Shown: positions 29,378 through 37,332, numbered from the stretch's first letter. The stretch: DNA of 48,281 nt from an uncultured Eggerthellaceae bacterium (GCA_910577495.1 CAJTML010000001.1:1-48281); one strand, 5' to 3'. Notes: generated by a model from the sequence alone, not told the origin. Numbers and translations: made by a program.

Positions 29378-30889
29378 TTATGCAAGGGGGAGGTGCACGG
29401 TGAACGTTGCGCCTTTGCCCGGCTGACTTTCAACGGTGATGGTGCCTCCGTGGAAGTCCGCGGCGTGTTTGGCAATGGCCAGGCCAAGCCCGGTGCCGCC
29501 GCGCTCTTTGGAGCGAGACTTGTCGGCGCGATAAAAGCGCTCGAAGATTTTTTCCTGGTCTTCGGCGGTGATGCCAATGCCGTTGTCTTTGACGCGAATG
29601 TACGCTTCGGCGGCGCTGAGCCCTTCATTGAGCCCTTCAGCCACGAGCGTCTTGCCGACCAGCACGGTGACCTCGCCGCCGCGATTGCTGTAGGCGATGG
29701 CGTTTCCAATCACGTTGCGCACAATCTGCGTCAGCAGCGCCGGGTTGCCCACAATTTCGGTCGTGCTTCCCAATACACGCACGATGACCTCGTTTTTCTC
29801 CGCCAGCGGCAGGAGCGCCTCAGTGGCAGCCTTGGTGAGGGCGAATAGCTCCACCGGCTCTTTGCCAGCGTTTTCCAGCACCGGATCATCCAGGCGCGAA
29901 AGCGTGAGCACGTCATCAATGAGCTCGCGCATGTGGGTGGCTTCTTCGCCCATCACATGAGCAAACCGTTGCGCGTCGGCAGCCGGAATCCCCGGCGTCT
30001 CCAAAAGTTCGGCATAGCCCGAGATAACTTGCAGCGGCGTCTTGAGTTCATGAGAGACGTTCGCGGAGAACTCTCGACGCAAATTCTCAGCGCGCGCCAG
30101 CTCTTGGTTTTGCGCTTTGAGCTGGGAGCGTTGCGCGTCAATGCGCGCCAAAAACGGTCGCATCTCCTCGTAGGTGTCGGCGTCCAGCGGCGCGGTGATA
30201 TCCACATGTTCAAGCGGCGCTACCAGATGACGCATGATAAGGCGCGAGACCACACTGGAAAGCGCAGTGGTAATGAGCAGCGCCACCACTAGCGGAAACG
30301 CCAGCGACTCCGCGAATGACAGCACCGACTCACGCTGCTCAGAGAGGCGAAGGATGCTACCCGAATCAAGCTCAATGGCGGCGTAGAGCAAATCTTGCCC
30401 GAGCGTATCCGAATAACGCGCCAGTGCGCTTTTGCCTGTTTGCGCGGCTTCAATAACCTCGGGTCGCGTGGAGTGATCCTCATCCAGATCACCCTGGCTG
30501 TCATAGAGCACGGTGCCGTCTGCGTCGATGAGCGTATAGCGAATGCCCTCGTTGAACTGGGAGCGAAGCAGCGCTAACGCATCGGTGTCGGGGTCGGTTG
30601 GCGTGAGGTCTTGCGCGTCGGGCGAGACGGTTGTGGACGCGCTCGGTTGCGCGGTGGCGGTGGTGCTCGTGCTTGATGCGGGCGGCGCCGCGCTGGCGCC
30701 AGCAGCATTGAGGGTGCTGGCAGCGTTTTCGGCAATCATTTCCAGATGCTCTTCGGCGGCGTGTTCGCTACTAAAATAGAAGACAAAGGCGAAGACGCCA
30801 CCAAAAAACACCATGATGACCAGCGAATACGCCAAAATAGTACCAAAGATGGTGGTGGAAAGTTTGCGCGGCGCGGAAGCGTGTGCCAT
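29378..30889 (-). CDS. phoR: PhoR-like sensor histidine kinase
   Basis: A 503-residue membrane kinase that should autophosphorylate under phosphate limitation and pass the phosphate to PhoB. Transmembrane helices lie near residues 14-39 and 196-216. Between them is an extracytoplasmic sensor of about 155 residues whose first half is Ala/Ser/Thr/Pro-rich. A HAMP-like linker follows, then HisKA with SHELKTPL (phospho-acceptor His280), and a HATPase domain with its N box near 392-396, DNGIG at 435-439 and GTGLGL at 465-470. I chose the ATG at 30887-30889 because it gives a normal N-terminus 4 bp after the phoB stop, with a GAGG site in the end of phoB; the longer open frame upstream overlaps phoB. 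PhoR is inferred from domain layout and position, since the sensor region itself is not diagnostic. Confidence 0.88.
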   Translation of the reverse strand: MAHASAPRKLSTTIFGTILAYSLVIMVFFGGVFAFVFYFSSEHAAEEHLEMIAENAASTLNAAGASAAPPASSTSTTATAQPSASTTVSPDAQDLTPTDPDTDALALLRSQFNEGIRYTLIDADGTVLYDSQGDLDEDHSTRPEVIEAAQTGKSALARYSDTLGQDLLYAAIELDSGSILRLSEQRESVLSFAESLAFPLVVALLITTALSSVVSRLIMRHLVAPLEHVDITAPLDADTYEEMRPFLARIDAQRSQLKAQNQELARAENLRREFSANVSHELKTPLQVISGYAELLETPGIPAADAQRFAHVMGEEATHMRELIDDVLTLSRLDDPVLENAGKEPVELFALTKAATEALLPLAEKNEVIVRVLGSTTEIVGNPALLTQIVRNVIGNAIAYSNRGGEVTVLVGKTLVAEGLNEGLSAAEAYIRVKDNGIGITAEDQEKIFERFYRADKSRSKERGGTGLGLAIAKHAADFHGGTITVESQPGKGATFTVHLPLA

Positions 30890-30893
30890 AAGA

Positions 30894-31595
30894 TCAGCCT
30901 CGGATGGTGTAGCCAACCCCGCGGATCGTTTCAATGAGAGCGGCGGCCTCAGGACTTGCTTCGCCAAGCTTTTGGCGAAGCGTTTGAATGTGCACATCAA
31001 CCGTGCGAGTGTTGTCGGTAAACTCCCAGCCCCACACCCGTTCCAGCAGCTGCGCGCGCGAGAGCACCTGATTTTGGTGCTCCATGAGCATGGCCAGAAC
31101 GTCGAACTCTTTACGCGTAAGCGGCACTTCGACACCGTCTGCCCACACGCGATGGGCGCGCTCGTCAAGCGTAAGCGTGCCGCAGGTGAGTTGGGCGGAT
31201 GCGGACGTGGGCGGCGCGGTAGGAGTTGAACGGCGAAGGAGCGCGCGGGTGCGGCTGACCAGCTCCATCATGCCGTAGGGCTTTGCCAGGTAATCGTCGG
31301 CTCCCAGGTCAATGCCGGTGACTTTGTCGATCTCGGCTGATTTCGCCGAAAGCATCATGACAGGGATAGGCGCGGTTGCTGGGTCAGCTTTGAGGTCGCG
31401 CAAGATGGCCAGCCCGTCTTTTTCGGGCAGCATGATGTCAAGCAAGATGGCGTCGGGCAGCGCTTCGGCGCACGCCGCATCAAAGGCGGTGGCGTTCGCG
31501 AAACCACGCACCTCAAGGCCTGCTTGACGCAGCGCATACATGGTCAAGTCGGCAATATTGGGGTCATCTTCGACGTAATAAATCATAGGTTGCAT
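30894..31595 (-). CDS. phoB: PhoB/PhoP-like response regulator
   Basis: A 233-residue OmpR-family regulator. The receiver domain has the acidic pair D10/D11, phospho-acceptor D53 (LLDIMLPEKDG), S83 and K105 (AKPYG). The C-terminal winged helix holds LTRKEFDVL and a TVDVHIQTLRQKLG recognition-helix region, ending in IRGVGYTIRG. When phosphorylated by PhoR it should bind Pho boxes and activate the pst genes. The ATG at 31593-31595 has an AGGA about 5 bp upstream. It lies 114 bp downstream of pstB on the same strand, so read-through from pst is possible. Confidence 0.9.
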   Translation of the reverse strand: MQPMIYYVEDDPNIADLTMYALRQAGLEVRGFANATAFDAACAEALPDAILLDIMLPEKDGLAILRDLKADPATAPIPVMMLSAKSAEIDKVTGIDLGADDYLAKPYGMMELVSRTRALLRRSTPTAPPTSASAQLTCGTLTLDERAHRVWADGVEVPLTRKEFDVLAMLMEHQNQVLSRAQLLERVWGWEFTDNTRTVDVHIQTLRQKLGEASPEAAALIETIRGVGYTIRG

Positions 31596-31657
31596 TGTAT
31601 CCTAGCGACCCTCGCGGCGGCGAAGCTGTGTGGAATCTGTAGCCTTGCGAGGACAGC

Positions 31658-31683
31658 CGCTTTGCCAGCGCGGTGGCAAAGCG
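31658..31683 (-). other. Perfect 10-bp hairpin between pstB and phoB
   Basis: Arms CGCTTTGCCA and TGGCAAAGCG pair perfectly across a 6-nt GCGCGG loop. No T-run follows on the minus strand. It could act as an attenuator, an mRNA 3' stabiliser for the pst message, or a weak terminator that lowers phoBR expression relative to pst. Confidence 0.6.
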
Positions 31684-31709
31684 ACACGCTGCTGAACAAG
31701 TGTGAGAGC

Positions 31710-32636
31710 CTAGCCGAAGCGTCCAGCCACATAATCTGCGGTGCGCTTGTCGGTGGGGTTGGTGAAAAGCGTCTGCGTGTCTTCGCACTCAATCATTTCG
31801 CCCATCAGGAAAAACGCCGTTTTGTCCGACACACGAACCGCCTGCAGCATGTTATGGGTGACCATGATGACGGTGTAGCGATCTTTCAGCTGAATGACCA
31901 GCTCCTCAATTTTCGCCGTCGAGATGGGGTCAAGCGCACTGGTGGACTCGTCAAGCAAGAGGACTTCAGGATGCACTGCCAGCGCACGCGCAATGCAGAG
32001 GCGCTGCTGCTGGCCGCCGGAGAGACCAAGCGCGCTTTTCTTGAGGCGGTCTTTGACTTCGTCCCAGATGGCGGCGTCGCGCAGCGACTGCTCCACGATA
32101 GCGTCCAGCTCATCGCGGCTTTTGATGCCGTGGGTCTTAGGGCCAAATGCCACGTTCTCGTAGATGCTCATGGGAAACGGGCTGGGCTGCTGGAATACCA
32201 TGCCCACGCGTCGGCGCAGGTCATTCACGTCAAGGTCGTGGCGAATGTTGTCCTCGTCAAGGGTGATGGCGCCCTCAATGCGGCAGTTATCAACCAGGTC
32301 ATTCATGCGGTTGAGCGTCTTGAGCAGGGTAGATTTGCCGCAACCTGAAGGACCAATAAGTGCGGTGACCTGGTTTTTGGGGAAGTCCACGGAGACATCT
32401 TTAAGCGCATGAAAGCTGCCGTAATGCAGATCCAGGTGCTCTACGCGCATCTTCGCTACTTCAAGCTGCGGCTCGGAGGTGGGGTGGATGTGCGCGCTGT
32501 GGGGCGTAACGGCGCGCGCGCTGTGTGCTGCAGATGAGCCGGCGGCGGATGTGGCGGGCGTGGGCACCGCGGCGTGCGGTGCGGCGTGCGTTGCGGCGGA
32601 AGCTGCAGTTTGACGAGATGAAAGCATGGTCGGCAT
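31710..32636 (-). CDS. pstB: Phosphate ABC transporter ATP-binding protein PstB
   Basis: Cytoplasmic ATPase that powers phosphate import through PstC/PstA. Motifs: Walker A GPSGCGKST (95-103), Q-loop FQQPSPFP, signature LSGGQQQ (205-211), Walker B LLLDE with catalytic E230, and switch His261 (VTHN). The NMNDLV-type region and PSPFPMSIYENV are characteristic of PstB. The first 62 residues are an unusual Ala/His/Pro-rich extension that PstB proteins normally lack. An internal ATG at 32448-32450 (M63) would give a standard-length protein, but it has no clear ribosome site. The first ATG lies 4 bp after the pstA stop with AAAGG about 10 bp upstream, so I keep the long form. Confidence 0.92.
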   Translation of the reverse strand: MPTMLSSRQTAASAATHAAPHAAVPTPATSAAGSSAAHSARAVTPHSAHIHPTSEPQLEVAKMRVEHLDLHYGSFHALKDVSVDFPKNQVTALIGPSGCGKSTLLKTLNRMNDLVDNCRIEGAITLDEDNIRHDLDVNDLRRRVGMVFQQPSPFPMSIYENVAFGPKTHGIKSRDELDAIVEQSLRDAAIWDEVKDRLKKSALGLSGGQQQRLCIARALAVHPEVLLLDESTSALDPISTAKIEELVIQLKDRYTVIMVTHNMLQAVRVSDKTAFFLMGEMIECEDTQTLFTNPTDKRTADYVAGRFG

Positions 32637-32640
32637 GGGG

Positions 32641-33477
32641 TTAGCGCCTTTCTTTCGAGAGTTTTTTCGCTGCGAAGTTGGTGAGGGTGTTTAGCACCAC
32701 TACCATCACGAGCAGCACGACTGAAGTGGCGTAGGTTTCGCCAAGGTGGAGTCCTTCGCTGGCCAGCACATACATATGCACGGCAAGCGTTCTGCATGAT
32801 TCAAAGAGGGCGAAGATTCCCTCCGTCCCAAAGCTGGGGATTTGCGCGACGGTGCCCGCGGTAAAGAGCAGCGCGGCAACTTCGCCAACACAACGGCCCA
32901 GCGCCAAAAGCACGCCACCCAAAATACCTGGTAGCGCGGAGGGCAACACGCAGCGAAAAACGGTGCGCACGCGCCCAGCGCCAAGCGCGAAACCGCCTTG
33001 GCGGTAGCTTTGCGGCACTGCCAGCAGCGCCTCTTCGGTGGTGCGCATGATGACCGGCAGCACCATGATGGCAAGTGTGCAGGCGCCGGACAAAAGCGAG
33101 AGCCCCCAGCCCAGCGCGGTGGTGAAAAAGAGCAGGCCAAACAGGCCATAGATGATTGAGGGGATCCCTTGCAGCGTCTCGGTGGTCACGCGAACGACGC
33201 GTACAAAGCGCGATCCGGGACGCGCGTATTCCACCAAATAGACTGCCGAGGCAACGCCAACCGGCACCGCCATGACCAGCGAAAGCGCCGCCATAATGAG
33301 CGTGCTGATGAGCGCGGGCATGAGCGAGACGTTTTCGGAGGTGTACTCCCAGGCGAAAAGCGACGGCGTGAGATGCGGCACACCCTGGATGAGGATGTAG
33401 CCAACGATGCTTACCAGCGCCAAGGTTGAGAGGATGGCGCCAGCATACGTTGCGGCTTTCAGCAGTTTTGAAGTCAT
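32641..33477 (-). CDS. pstA: Phosphate ABC transporter permease PstA
   Basis: A 278-residue inner-membrane permease with about six hydrophobic helices. An EAA-type cytoplasmic loop (QSYRQGGFALGAGRVRTVF) docks PstB, and a GIPSIIYGLFG motif is typical of Pst permeases. The ATG overlaps the pstC stop by four bases (ATGA), with GAGGT 8 bp upstream, indicating translational coupling. It forms the channel with PstC. Confidence 0.93.
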   Translation of the reverse strand: MTSKLLKAATYAGAILSTLALVSIVGYILIQGVPHLTPSLFAWEYTSENVSLMPALISTLIMAALSLVMAVPVGVASAVYLVEYARPGSRFVRVVRVTTETLQGIPSIIYGLFGLLFFTTALGWGLSLLSGACTLAIMVLPVIMRTTEEALLAVPQSYRQGGFALGAGRVRTVFRCVLPSALPGILGGVLLALGRCVGEVAALLFTAGTVAQIPSFGTEGIFALFESCRTLAVHMYVLASEGLHLGETYATSVVLLVMVVVLNTLTNFAAKKLSKERR

Positions 33478-34334
33478 GAGTTCTGACCTCGTTTCTTGAT
33501 GGCGGCGAACAGCAGACTGATCAACATGATGAAGACAAACAACACCACGCCCGTTGCAATGAGTGCCTCGCGGTGCAAGTCAGCGGCATATCCCATCTCA
33601 AGCACGATGTTCGCGGTGAGGGTGCGCACGCCGTCGAAGATAGACTCGGGGATGAGCGGCTGGTTGCCGGCTACCATGACCACCGCCATGGTTTCGCCCA
33701 GCGCGCGGCCAATACCTAATACCACCGCAGCCATAATTCCTGAAAACGCAGCGGGCACCATCACGCGAAACACGGCGCGCTCATGGGTGGCACCCAGCGC
33801 CAGCGCGCTTTCGTAGTAGCTTTTCGGGACAGCATCAAGGGCGTTTTTCGACACCGTAATAATGGTCGGCAAAATCATGATTCCCAAGATGAGCGCGGCC
33901 GCCAAAAGCGACAATCCGTTGCCGGGAAGTGTTGTTCGAATGATCGGCACAATCACCATGAGGGCGAAAAAGCCATACACTACCGACGGGATGCCAGCAA
34001 GCAGCTCAATGCCAGGTCGCAGCAGGCGCGCCACGCCGCTTGACGCGAAGCGCGAGAGGAAGATGGCTGTCAAAATGCCAGTTGGCACGCCGATAATGAT
34101 GGCGCCGGCGGTGACGTAAATGCTGCCGATAATCATCGGGAAGATACCGAATTCGTCGCCCGAGGGCTTCCAGGTGTGGCCGAGCAAAAACTCAGGCAGC
34201 CCGATTTCAGCCATAGCGGGAATGCCATTGGCGAACAAGAAGATGCAGATGAGCGCTACCGCAACAATGGAAAGCGCAGCGGCAAGCGTAAAGCAAATGC
34301 GGGCGAAGGTTTCTTTCGCGTGTGAAGAGCGCAC
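33474..34334 (-). CDS. pstC: Phosphate ABC transporter permease PstC
   Basis: A 286-residue permease with about six membrane helices. GIPSVVYGFFALMV and the EAA-type loop ESALALGATHERAVFR match PstC; the GRALGETMAVVMVAGN segment is also characteristic. The start is GTG at 34332-34334, chosen because a strong AAGGAGG lies 7 bp upstream, inside the last codons of pstS. The pstS stop is 2 bp away, so translation is coupled. Confidence 0.94.
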   Translation of the reverse strand: MRSSHAKETFARICFTLAAALSIVAVALICIFLFANGIPAMAEIGLPEFLLGHTWKPSGDEFGIFPMIIGSIYVTAGAIIIGVPTGILTAIFLSRFASSGVARLLRPGIELLAGIPSVVYGFFALMVIVPIIRTTLPGNGLSLLAAALILGIMILPTIITVSKNALDAVPKSYYESALALGATHERAVFRVMVPAAFSGIMAAVVLGIGRALGETMAVVMVAGNQPLIPESIFDGVRTLTANIVLEMGYAADLHREALIATGVVLFVFIMLISLLFAAIKKRGQNS

Positions 34335-34336
34335 GA

Positions 34337-35386
34337 TTAGTCCTCCTTGGTTTCGGCCTGTGACCAGGAGGGCAGCTCTGAGAAGGTGGTCGTTTCGGCG
34401 GAGAAAATATCGCGAACCTCTTGGCTGGTCAGGCCATCAAGCGGAAAGGTGGGCGAGACAATAACGGCAATGCCGTCGAAGGCAAGCGGGGTGGCAAACA
34501 TCCCTGATGCGGTCTCGGTTTCGGTCAAGTTGCGCGAGGTCATGCCGATGTCGCAGGTGCCGGCTTCAACCATGGCAATGCCGGTGGTTGAATCTGACTG
34601 CTGGATCTCAAGGGAGACGTCCGGGTTTTCCTGTTCGTAGGCTTCGGCAAGTTTTTCCATTACGCCAGCAACTGACGATGAGCCGGCAATAACCAGCTTG
34701 CCTGCGGGTTTTGCCTGGTTGCTCGCGTGCGTGTAGGTCTGCGGGTCTTCAACCGAGCCCACAAAGCGGTTCTCTTCGATGATGCCTTGGCCTTGCTGGC
34801 TGGCCACAAAGCGCATGAAGTCTTGGATGAGGGCGCGCTTGTCGTCTGCGGGTTCAGAGGTGTCAGCGGCGTCGGGGGCGTCTGCGGCGGTGGTGGGATG
34901 GCTTCCGCCTTCGCCATCACTATCTGCGGCAGGGTCAACAGGCTCGTTCGTCACGAGCGAAAACGCGCGAAAGATTGGATAGCTTTTGTCTTTGATAGAC
35001 TCGGACGTCGGCGAAACCCCATCAATTTCCAGGGCTTTTACCATGTCATTGAGCGACCCGTAGGAGATGTAGCCGATGGCGGCAGGGTCACTGGCCACCG
35101 ATGTCATCATGACTGCCGTGGAGTTGGTGACCACCGCTCGCGGGGTGATGGTGTCCACGGTTTTGCCATTCATCTCGGTTTCAAGACCCAGCAATTCGGC
35201 GAAAGCGCCGCGGGTTCCCGAGCCGTCTTCGCGAGAGTACACCGAAATCTGCTCGGAGCTGAGATCTGAAGTATGCGCGCACGCCGAAAGCGTTACGCAG
35301 GCAAGGGAAGCGGCCACAAGAAGTGCCAAGCCGAACAAGCGCGCCGAAGCTTGGCTTATTCGCGAACACATACGCTGCTTACACAC
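34337..35386 (-). CDS. pstS: Phosphate-binding lipoprotein PstS, circularly permuted domain order
   Basis: A 349-residue lipoprotein with a basic N-terminus, a hydrophobic stretch and lipobox LSAC (Cys36), so it is tethered to the outer face of the membrane. The first half carries features that normally sit late in PstS: REDGSGTRGAF, AIGYISYGSL, then FRAFSLVTN and a QDFMRFVASQQGQGI helix. The second half carries the usual beginning: GKLVIAGSSSVAGV, QQSDSTTGI, CDIGMTSRNL, and LTSQEVRDIFS near the end. The order is therefore permuted. An acidic Gly/Asp/Ala loop (about 165-195) is inserted before the QDFMRF helix. The GTG start at 35384-35386 has AAAGGA 10 bp upstream; the in-frame ATG five codons later lacks one. 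Confidence 0.9.
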   Translation of the reverse strand: MCKQRMCSRISQASARLFGLALLVAASLACVTLSACAHTSDLSSEQISVYSREDGSGTRGAFAELLGLETEMNGKTVDTITPRAVVTNSTAVMMTSVASDPAAIGYISYGSLNDMVKALEIDGVSPTSESIKDKSYPIFRAFSLVTNEPVDPAADSDGEGGSHPTTAADAPDAADTSEPADDKRALIQDFMRFVASQQGQGIIEENRFVGSVEDPQTYTHASNQAKPAGKLVIAGSSSVAGVMEKLAEAYEQENPDVSLEIQQSDSTTGIAMVEAGTCDIGMTSRNLTETETASGMFATPLAFDGIAVIVSPTFPLDGLTSQEVRDIFSAETTTFSELPSWSQAETKED

Positions 35387-35487
35387 CGCAGAGCATTCCT
35401 TTCACGTAAGCGCACGCGCACATGGCGCACGCAACCGATGGTAGTGACAAGGATGCACTGCGTTTGTAAAGAGAAGATCAAGTACGG

Positions 35488-35510
35488 GCAAACATCGTGC
35501 AAAAGTTTGC
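35488..35510 (-). promoter_or_regulatory. Candidate Pho box upstream of pstS
   Basis: GCAAAC at 35488 and GCAAAA at 35499 repeat with exactly 11-bp phasing, and 35499-35510 is also a GCAAAAGTTTGC dyad. PhoB-family regulators bind 11-bp direct repeats. The site lies about 100-125 bp before the pstS start. I see no convincing -10/-35 pair, so this rests on phasing and context. Confidence 0.35.
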
Positions 35511-35534
35511 GAGTTGCTGGGTGTCCGCCTGCTG

Positions 35535-36482
35535 CTAGAGTGCGTCGGTGAAACGCAGGTTCATATCAACCGGCGTGTTGATGCCCGCAACGCTGCCCGA
35601 CCCGCTGAATTGCCACATGACGAAATCCATCTGCGCGGTGGGGTGGGGCTGGTCGTATTCGGCCAACCAAATGGGGATACCCTCAAGCTCGGTTAAGTTG
35701 TAGCGAAGCAGGTCGGTGCGATTTCCGTAAATCATCACGTCGTAGCCGCCTTCTTTGATGCGTTCGCAAAAGGCAAGCGCGCACTGAGTGAGCGTTTCGC
35801 GATCAAGGTTGTTGGCGCGCGCGTTGGCTTCGGCGACGGATTCATGGTCGAAGGCAACCGGCAGTTCAAGTTCGCGGCCGTTGAGTTGTTGTAGGGCTAC
35901 GTCGGCTTCTTCGCGCGCTTCGTCAACGGTGGTTGCTTGGGAGAAGAAATACGCGCCTCGCTCAAGTCCTGCAGCTTGCGCTTCGTCAAGGTTGAACTGG
36001 GCGTTTGCGTCAGCAAAGAGGCCGCCTTCGGTGTAGCCGCGGTTGCCCAAGCGCACCATCGCAAACGCGATGCCGTCGTTTGCCACCGCCGGCCAGTCGA
36101 TGTTGCCTTGGAGCTCTGAGATGTCTATGCCCAGCTGAGACTTGATTTCGCCATCTTCTGAATAGACGAAGCGACCGTTTTCGTAGGCCATGCCTTCCCA
36201 GTCGTAGGGCGATTCGTACTGCGGCGCGTTGGGCACCGACACGCTGGTAGTTTGCGAGGGCGAGCACTGCAACATGCTGGTCACGCCAATTGCCGCAGCA
36301 ATGGCAATTCCGGCAAGCAGTACAAGCGCCACTAATGAGGTGCGACGTTTTGCCGCGCGCTGCTTATAGGCGAGGGTATTTTTCGGCTGTGCTGGCTGAT
36401 ACGTCGTGCGAAAGTGTGGCGAAGGCGCGCCCGAAGAGGGACGCGTGTGCCGTGCGTGCGTGTGAGGTTTGTAATCCTTCAT
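35535..36482 (-). CDS. Membrane-anchored GH25 muramidase (lysozyme-like)
   Basis: A 315-residue protein with a basic cytoplasmic N-terminus, one membrane helix near residues 48-70, and a GH25 catalytic domain from about 117 to the end. GIDISELQG supplies the conserved N-terminal aspartate (D120), and VAFDHE supplies D212/E214, matching the acidic active-site pair of the family. YGN, PIWLAEYD and MWQFSGSGSVAGI are the usual late GH25 strands. It should cleave MurNAc-GlcNAc bonds in peptidoglycan outside the membrane, for wall remodelling. I use the ATG at 36480-36482; the longer open frame upstream reads through Arg/Pro-rich intergenic sequence. The ribosome site is weak. Confidence 0.87.
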   Translation of the reverse strand: MKDYKPHTHARHTRPSSGAPSPHFRTTYQPAQPKNTLAYKQRAAKRRTSLVALVLLAGIAIAAAIGVTSMLQCSPSQTTSVSVPNAPQYESPYDWEGMAYENGRFVYSEDGEIKSQLGIDISELQGNIDWPAVANDGIAFAMVRLGNRGYTEGGLFADANAQFNLDEAQAAGLERGAYFFSQATTVDEAREEADVALQQLNGRELELPVAFDHESVAEANARANNLDRETLTQCALAFCERIKEGGYDVMIYGNRTDLLRYNLTELEGIPIWLAEYDQPHPTAQMDFVMWQFSGSGSVAGINTPVDMNLRFTDAL

Positions 36483-36582
36483 GCGGGTATCGTAGCAGAT
36501 GAAGGCGCGCCAAAAGGTTGCAAACCTGTGACGAATAGGCGGCTTGCGATGCGGGCGCGGCTCGGGTGGGTGCGCCGTGAGC

Positions 36583-36622
36583 GGGGGCGCCAGGCTCGGG
36601 TGGAATCTCGCGTGGCGCCCCC
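36583..36622. other. GC-rich 10-bp inverted repeat upstream of GH25 gene
   Basis: GGGGGCGCCA (36583-36592) pairs perfectly with TGGCGCCCCC (36613-36622) over a 20-nt loop. A GGCTCGGGTGG sequence occurs twice nearby (36559 and 36593). It lies 100-140 bp before the muramidase start and could be in its leader RNA. Confidence 0.55.
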
Positions 36623-36686
36623 ACCCACGCCGCTGCCCTGCAGGCAAAACAGCCTTAATCTAAGCGTTTTGGACGCTCAGGTATGG

Positions 36687-36829
36687 TTTTGTGCAGGCGT
36701 GCTTTTGGGGCGTGCTTTTGACGGAGTCTGACCTGGGGTTTTCGAGATTCGGGTTACGATGGATTGGCTGTGATGGCTTGAAAAAACGCGAGCGCTGCAC
36801 AAAACCCATCCTATTTGACCGCAAACGCG
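36687..36829 (+). repeat. 143-bp dispersed intergenic repeat, copy B
   Basis: Homologous without gaps to 29138-29280 read on the opposite strand. In this copy TTTTGTGCAG (36687-36696) and CTGCACAAAA (36795-36804) form a perfect 10-bp inverted repeat, so the single strand could fold back over about 118 nt. There is no transposase or open frame of its own. Confidence 0.8.
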
Positions 36830-36962
36830 CGCGCCGCGCGCATTCGACTTCATCCGGATCCGTCACACATGTCCGCTTCATTTATTCGTCTCCCGCAGAC
36901 GTTCTTCGCATCCAAAGCGCAAAGCGAAACGCTGCAAGCGCGTTTTTCACTGAAGAATCGGC

Positions 36963-37124
36963 GAATTCCGAAGAATCCATCGTGCTCGGTGCCGCGTGAA
37001 GAGCTTGCTAGCTCAATCTCATTCGCAGCATTGTGAGTACAAGCTTCTGACCAGGCACGATAGGCGTGCTTCAAAAACCGTGGGAAGACGGCTCAGCAGT
37101 GGTCTCTGGCATTCTTCGGAATTC
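36963..37124. repeat. MITE-like element, copy 1 (162 bp)
   Basis: Bounded by GAATTCCGAAGA (36963-36974) and its exact complement TCTTCGGAATTC (37113-37124). The dyad extends imperfectly about 10 bp outward on both sides. The same ends bound a 153-bp block at 47344-47496. Just inside the left end both copies read TCGTGCTC. The interior is otherwise diverged and non-coding. Confidence 0.75.
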
Positions 37125-37226
37125 GTCGAATTATTAACGCCAGAAGGCCTTCTTGCGTTTCAGTGTATTTGCCACGCTCGTATCGCGCCGGCTGGTCAGG
37201 CGCGCCCAAATTAACTTTGCTCGCAC

Positions 37227-37254
37227 AAACAAAAGACCCGCCTGGGGGCGGGTC
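37227..37254 (-). terminator. Rho-independent terminator of MPQTG surface gene
   Basis: A perfect 9-bp stem (AGACCCGCC at 37234-37242, GGCGGGTCT at 37246-37254) with a 3-nt loop is followed on the minus strand by TTTTGTTTG. It lies about 80 bp past the stop codon. Confidence 0.9.
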
Positions 37255-37332
37255 TGCATGTTCGCGGCTTGCGGCCTCGGCGCGCGGCCTCGGCGTGCGG
37301 CTGTGGCGTGTGGCTGCGCCGTGGCGCGAACC

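Larger units (their letters stand above)
36483..37332. other. 850-bp intergenic region between the MPQTG gene and the GH25 gene
   Basis: No gene is supported here. The region holds a 10-bp GC-rich hairpin (36583-36622), copy B of the 143-bp repeat, one copy of the inverted-repeat-bounded element, and the terminator of the MPQTG gene. Short open frames in it are explained by the repeats. The two repeat families sit side by side, which suggests a preferred insertion or retention site. Confidence 0.75.

Noticed and set aside
29291..29848. Plus-strand frame of 185 codons opposite phoR
   Set aside because: It is an antisense shadow of the phoR ATPase domain with no family motifs.
30890..31168. 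Longer phoR start overlapping phoB
   Set aside because: The extra 93 codons overlap phoB and encode no membrane or sensor feature. The ATG at 30887-30889 gives a normal kinase.
31524..32348. Plus-strand frame of 274 codons opposite pstB
   Set aside because: It is an antisense shadow of pstB, whose motifs are complete on the minus strand.
36483..36647. Longer start for the GH25 muramidase
   Set aside because: The extra residues are Arg/Pro/His-rich and read through intergenic hairpin sequence. The ATG at 36480-36482 precedes a sensible cytoplasmic tail and membrane helix.
36691..36999. Short frames in the 36.7-37.2 kb intergenic region and at 29016-29309
   Set aside because: They share peptide similarity (CTKPILF-like) only because they translate the 143-bp repeat. 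There is no ribosome site, and similar frames appear on both strands.
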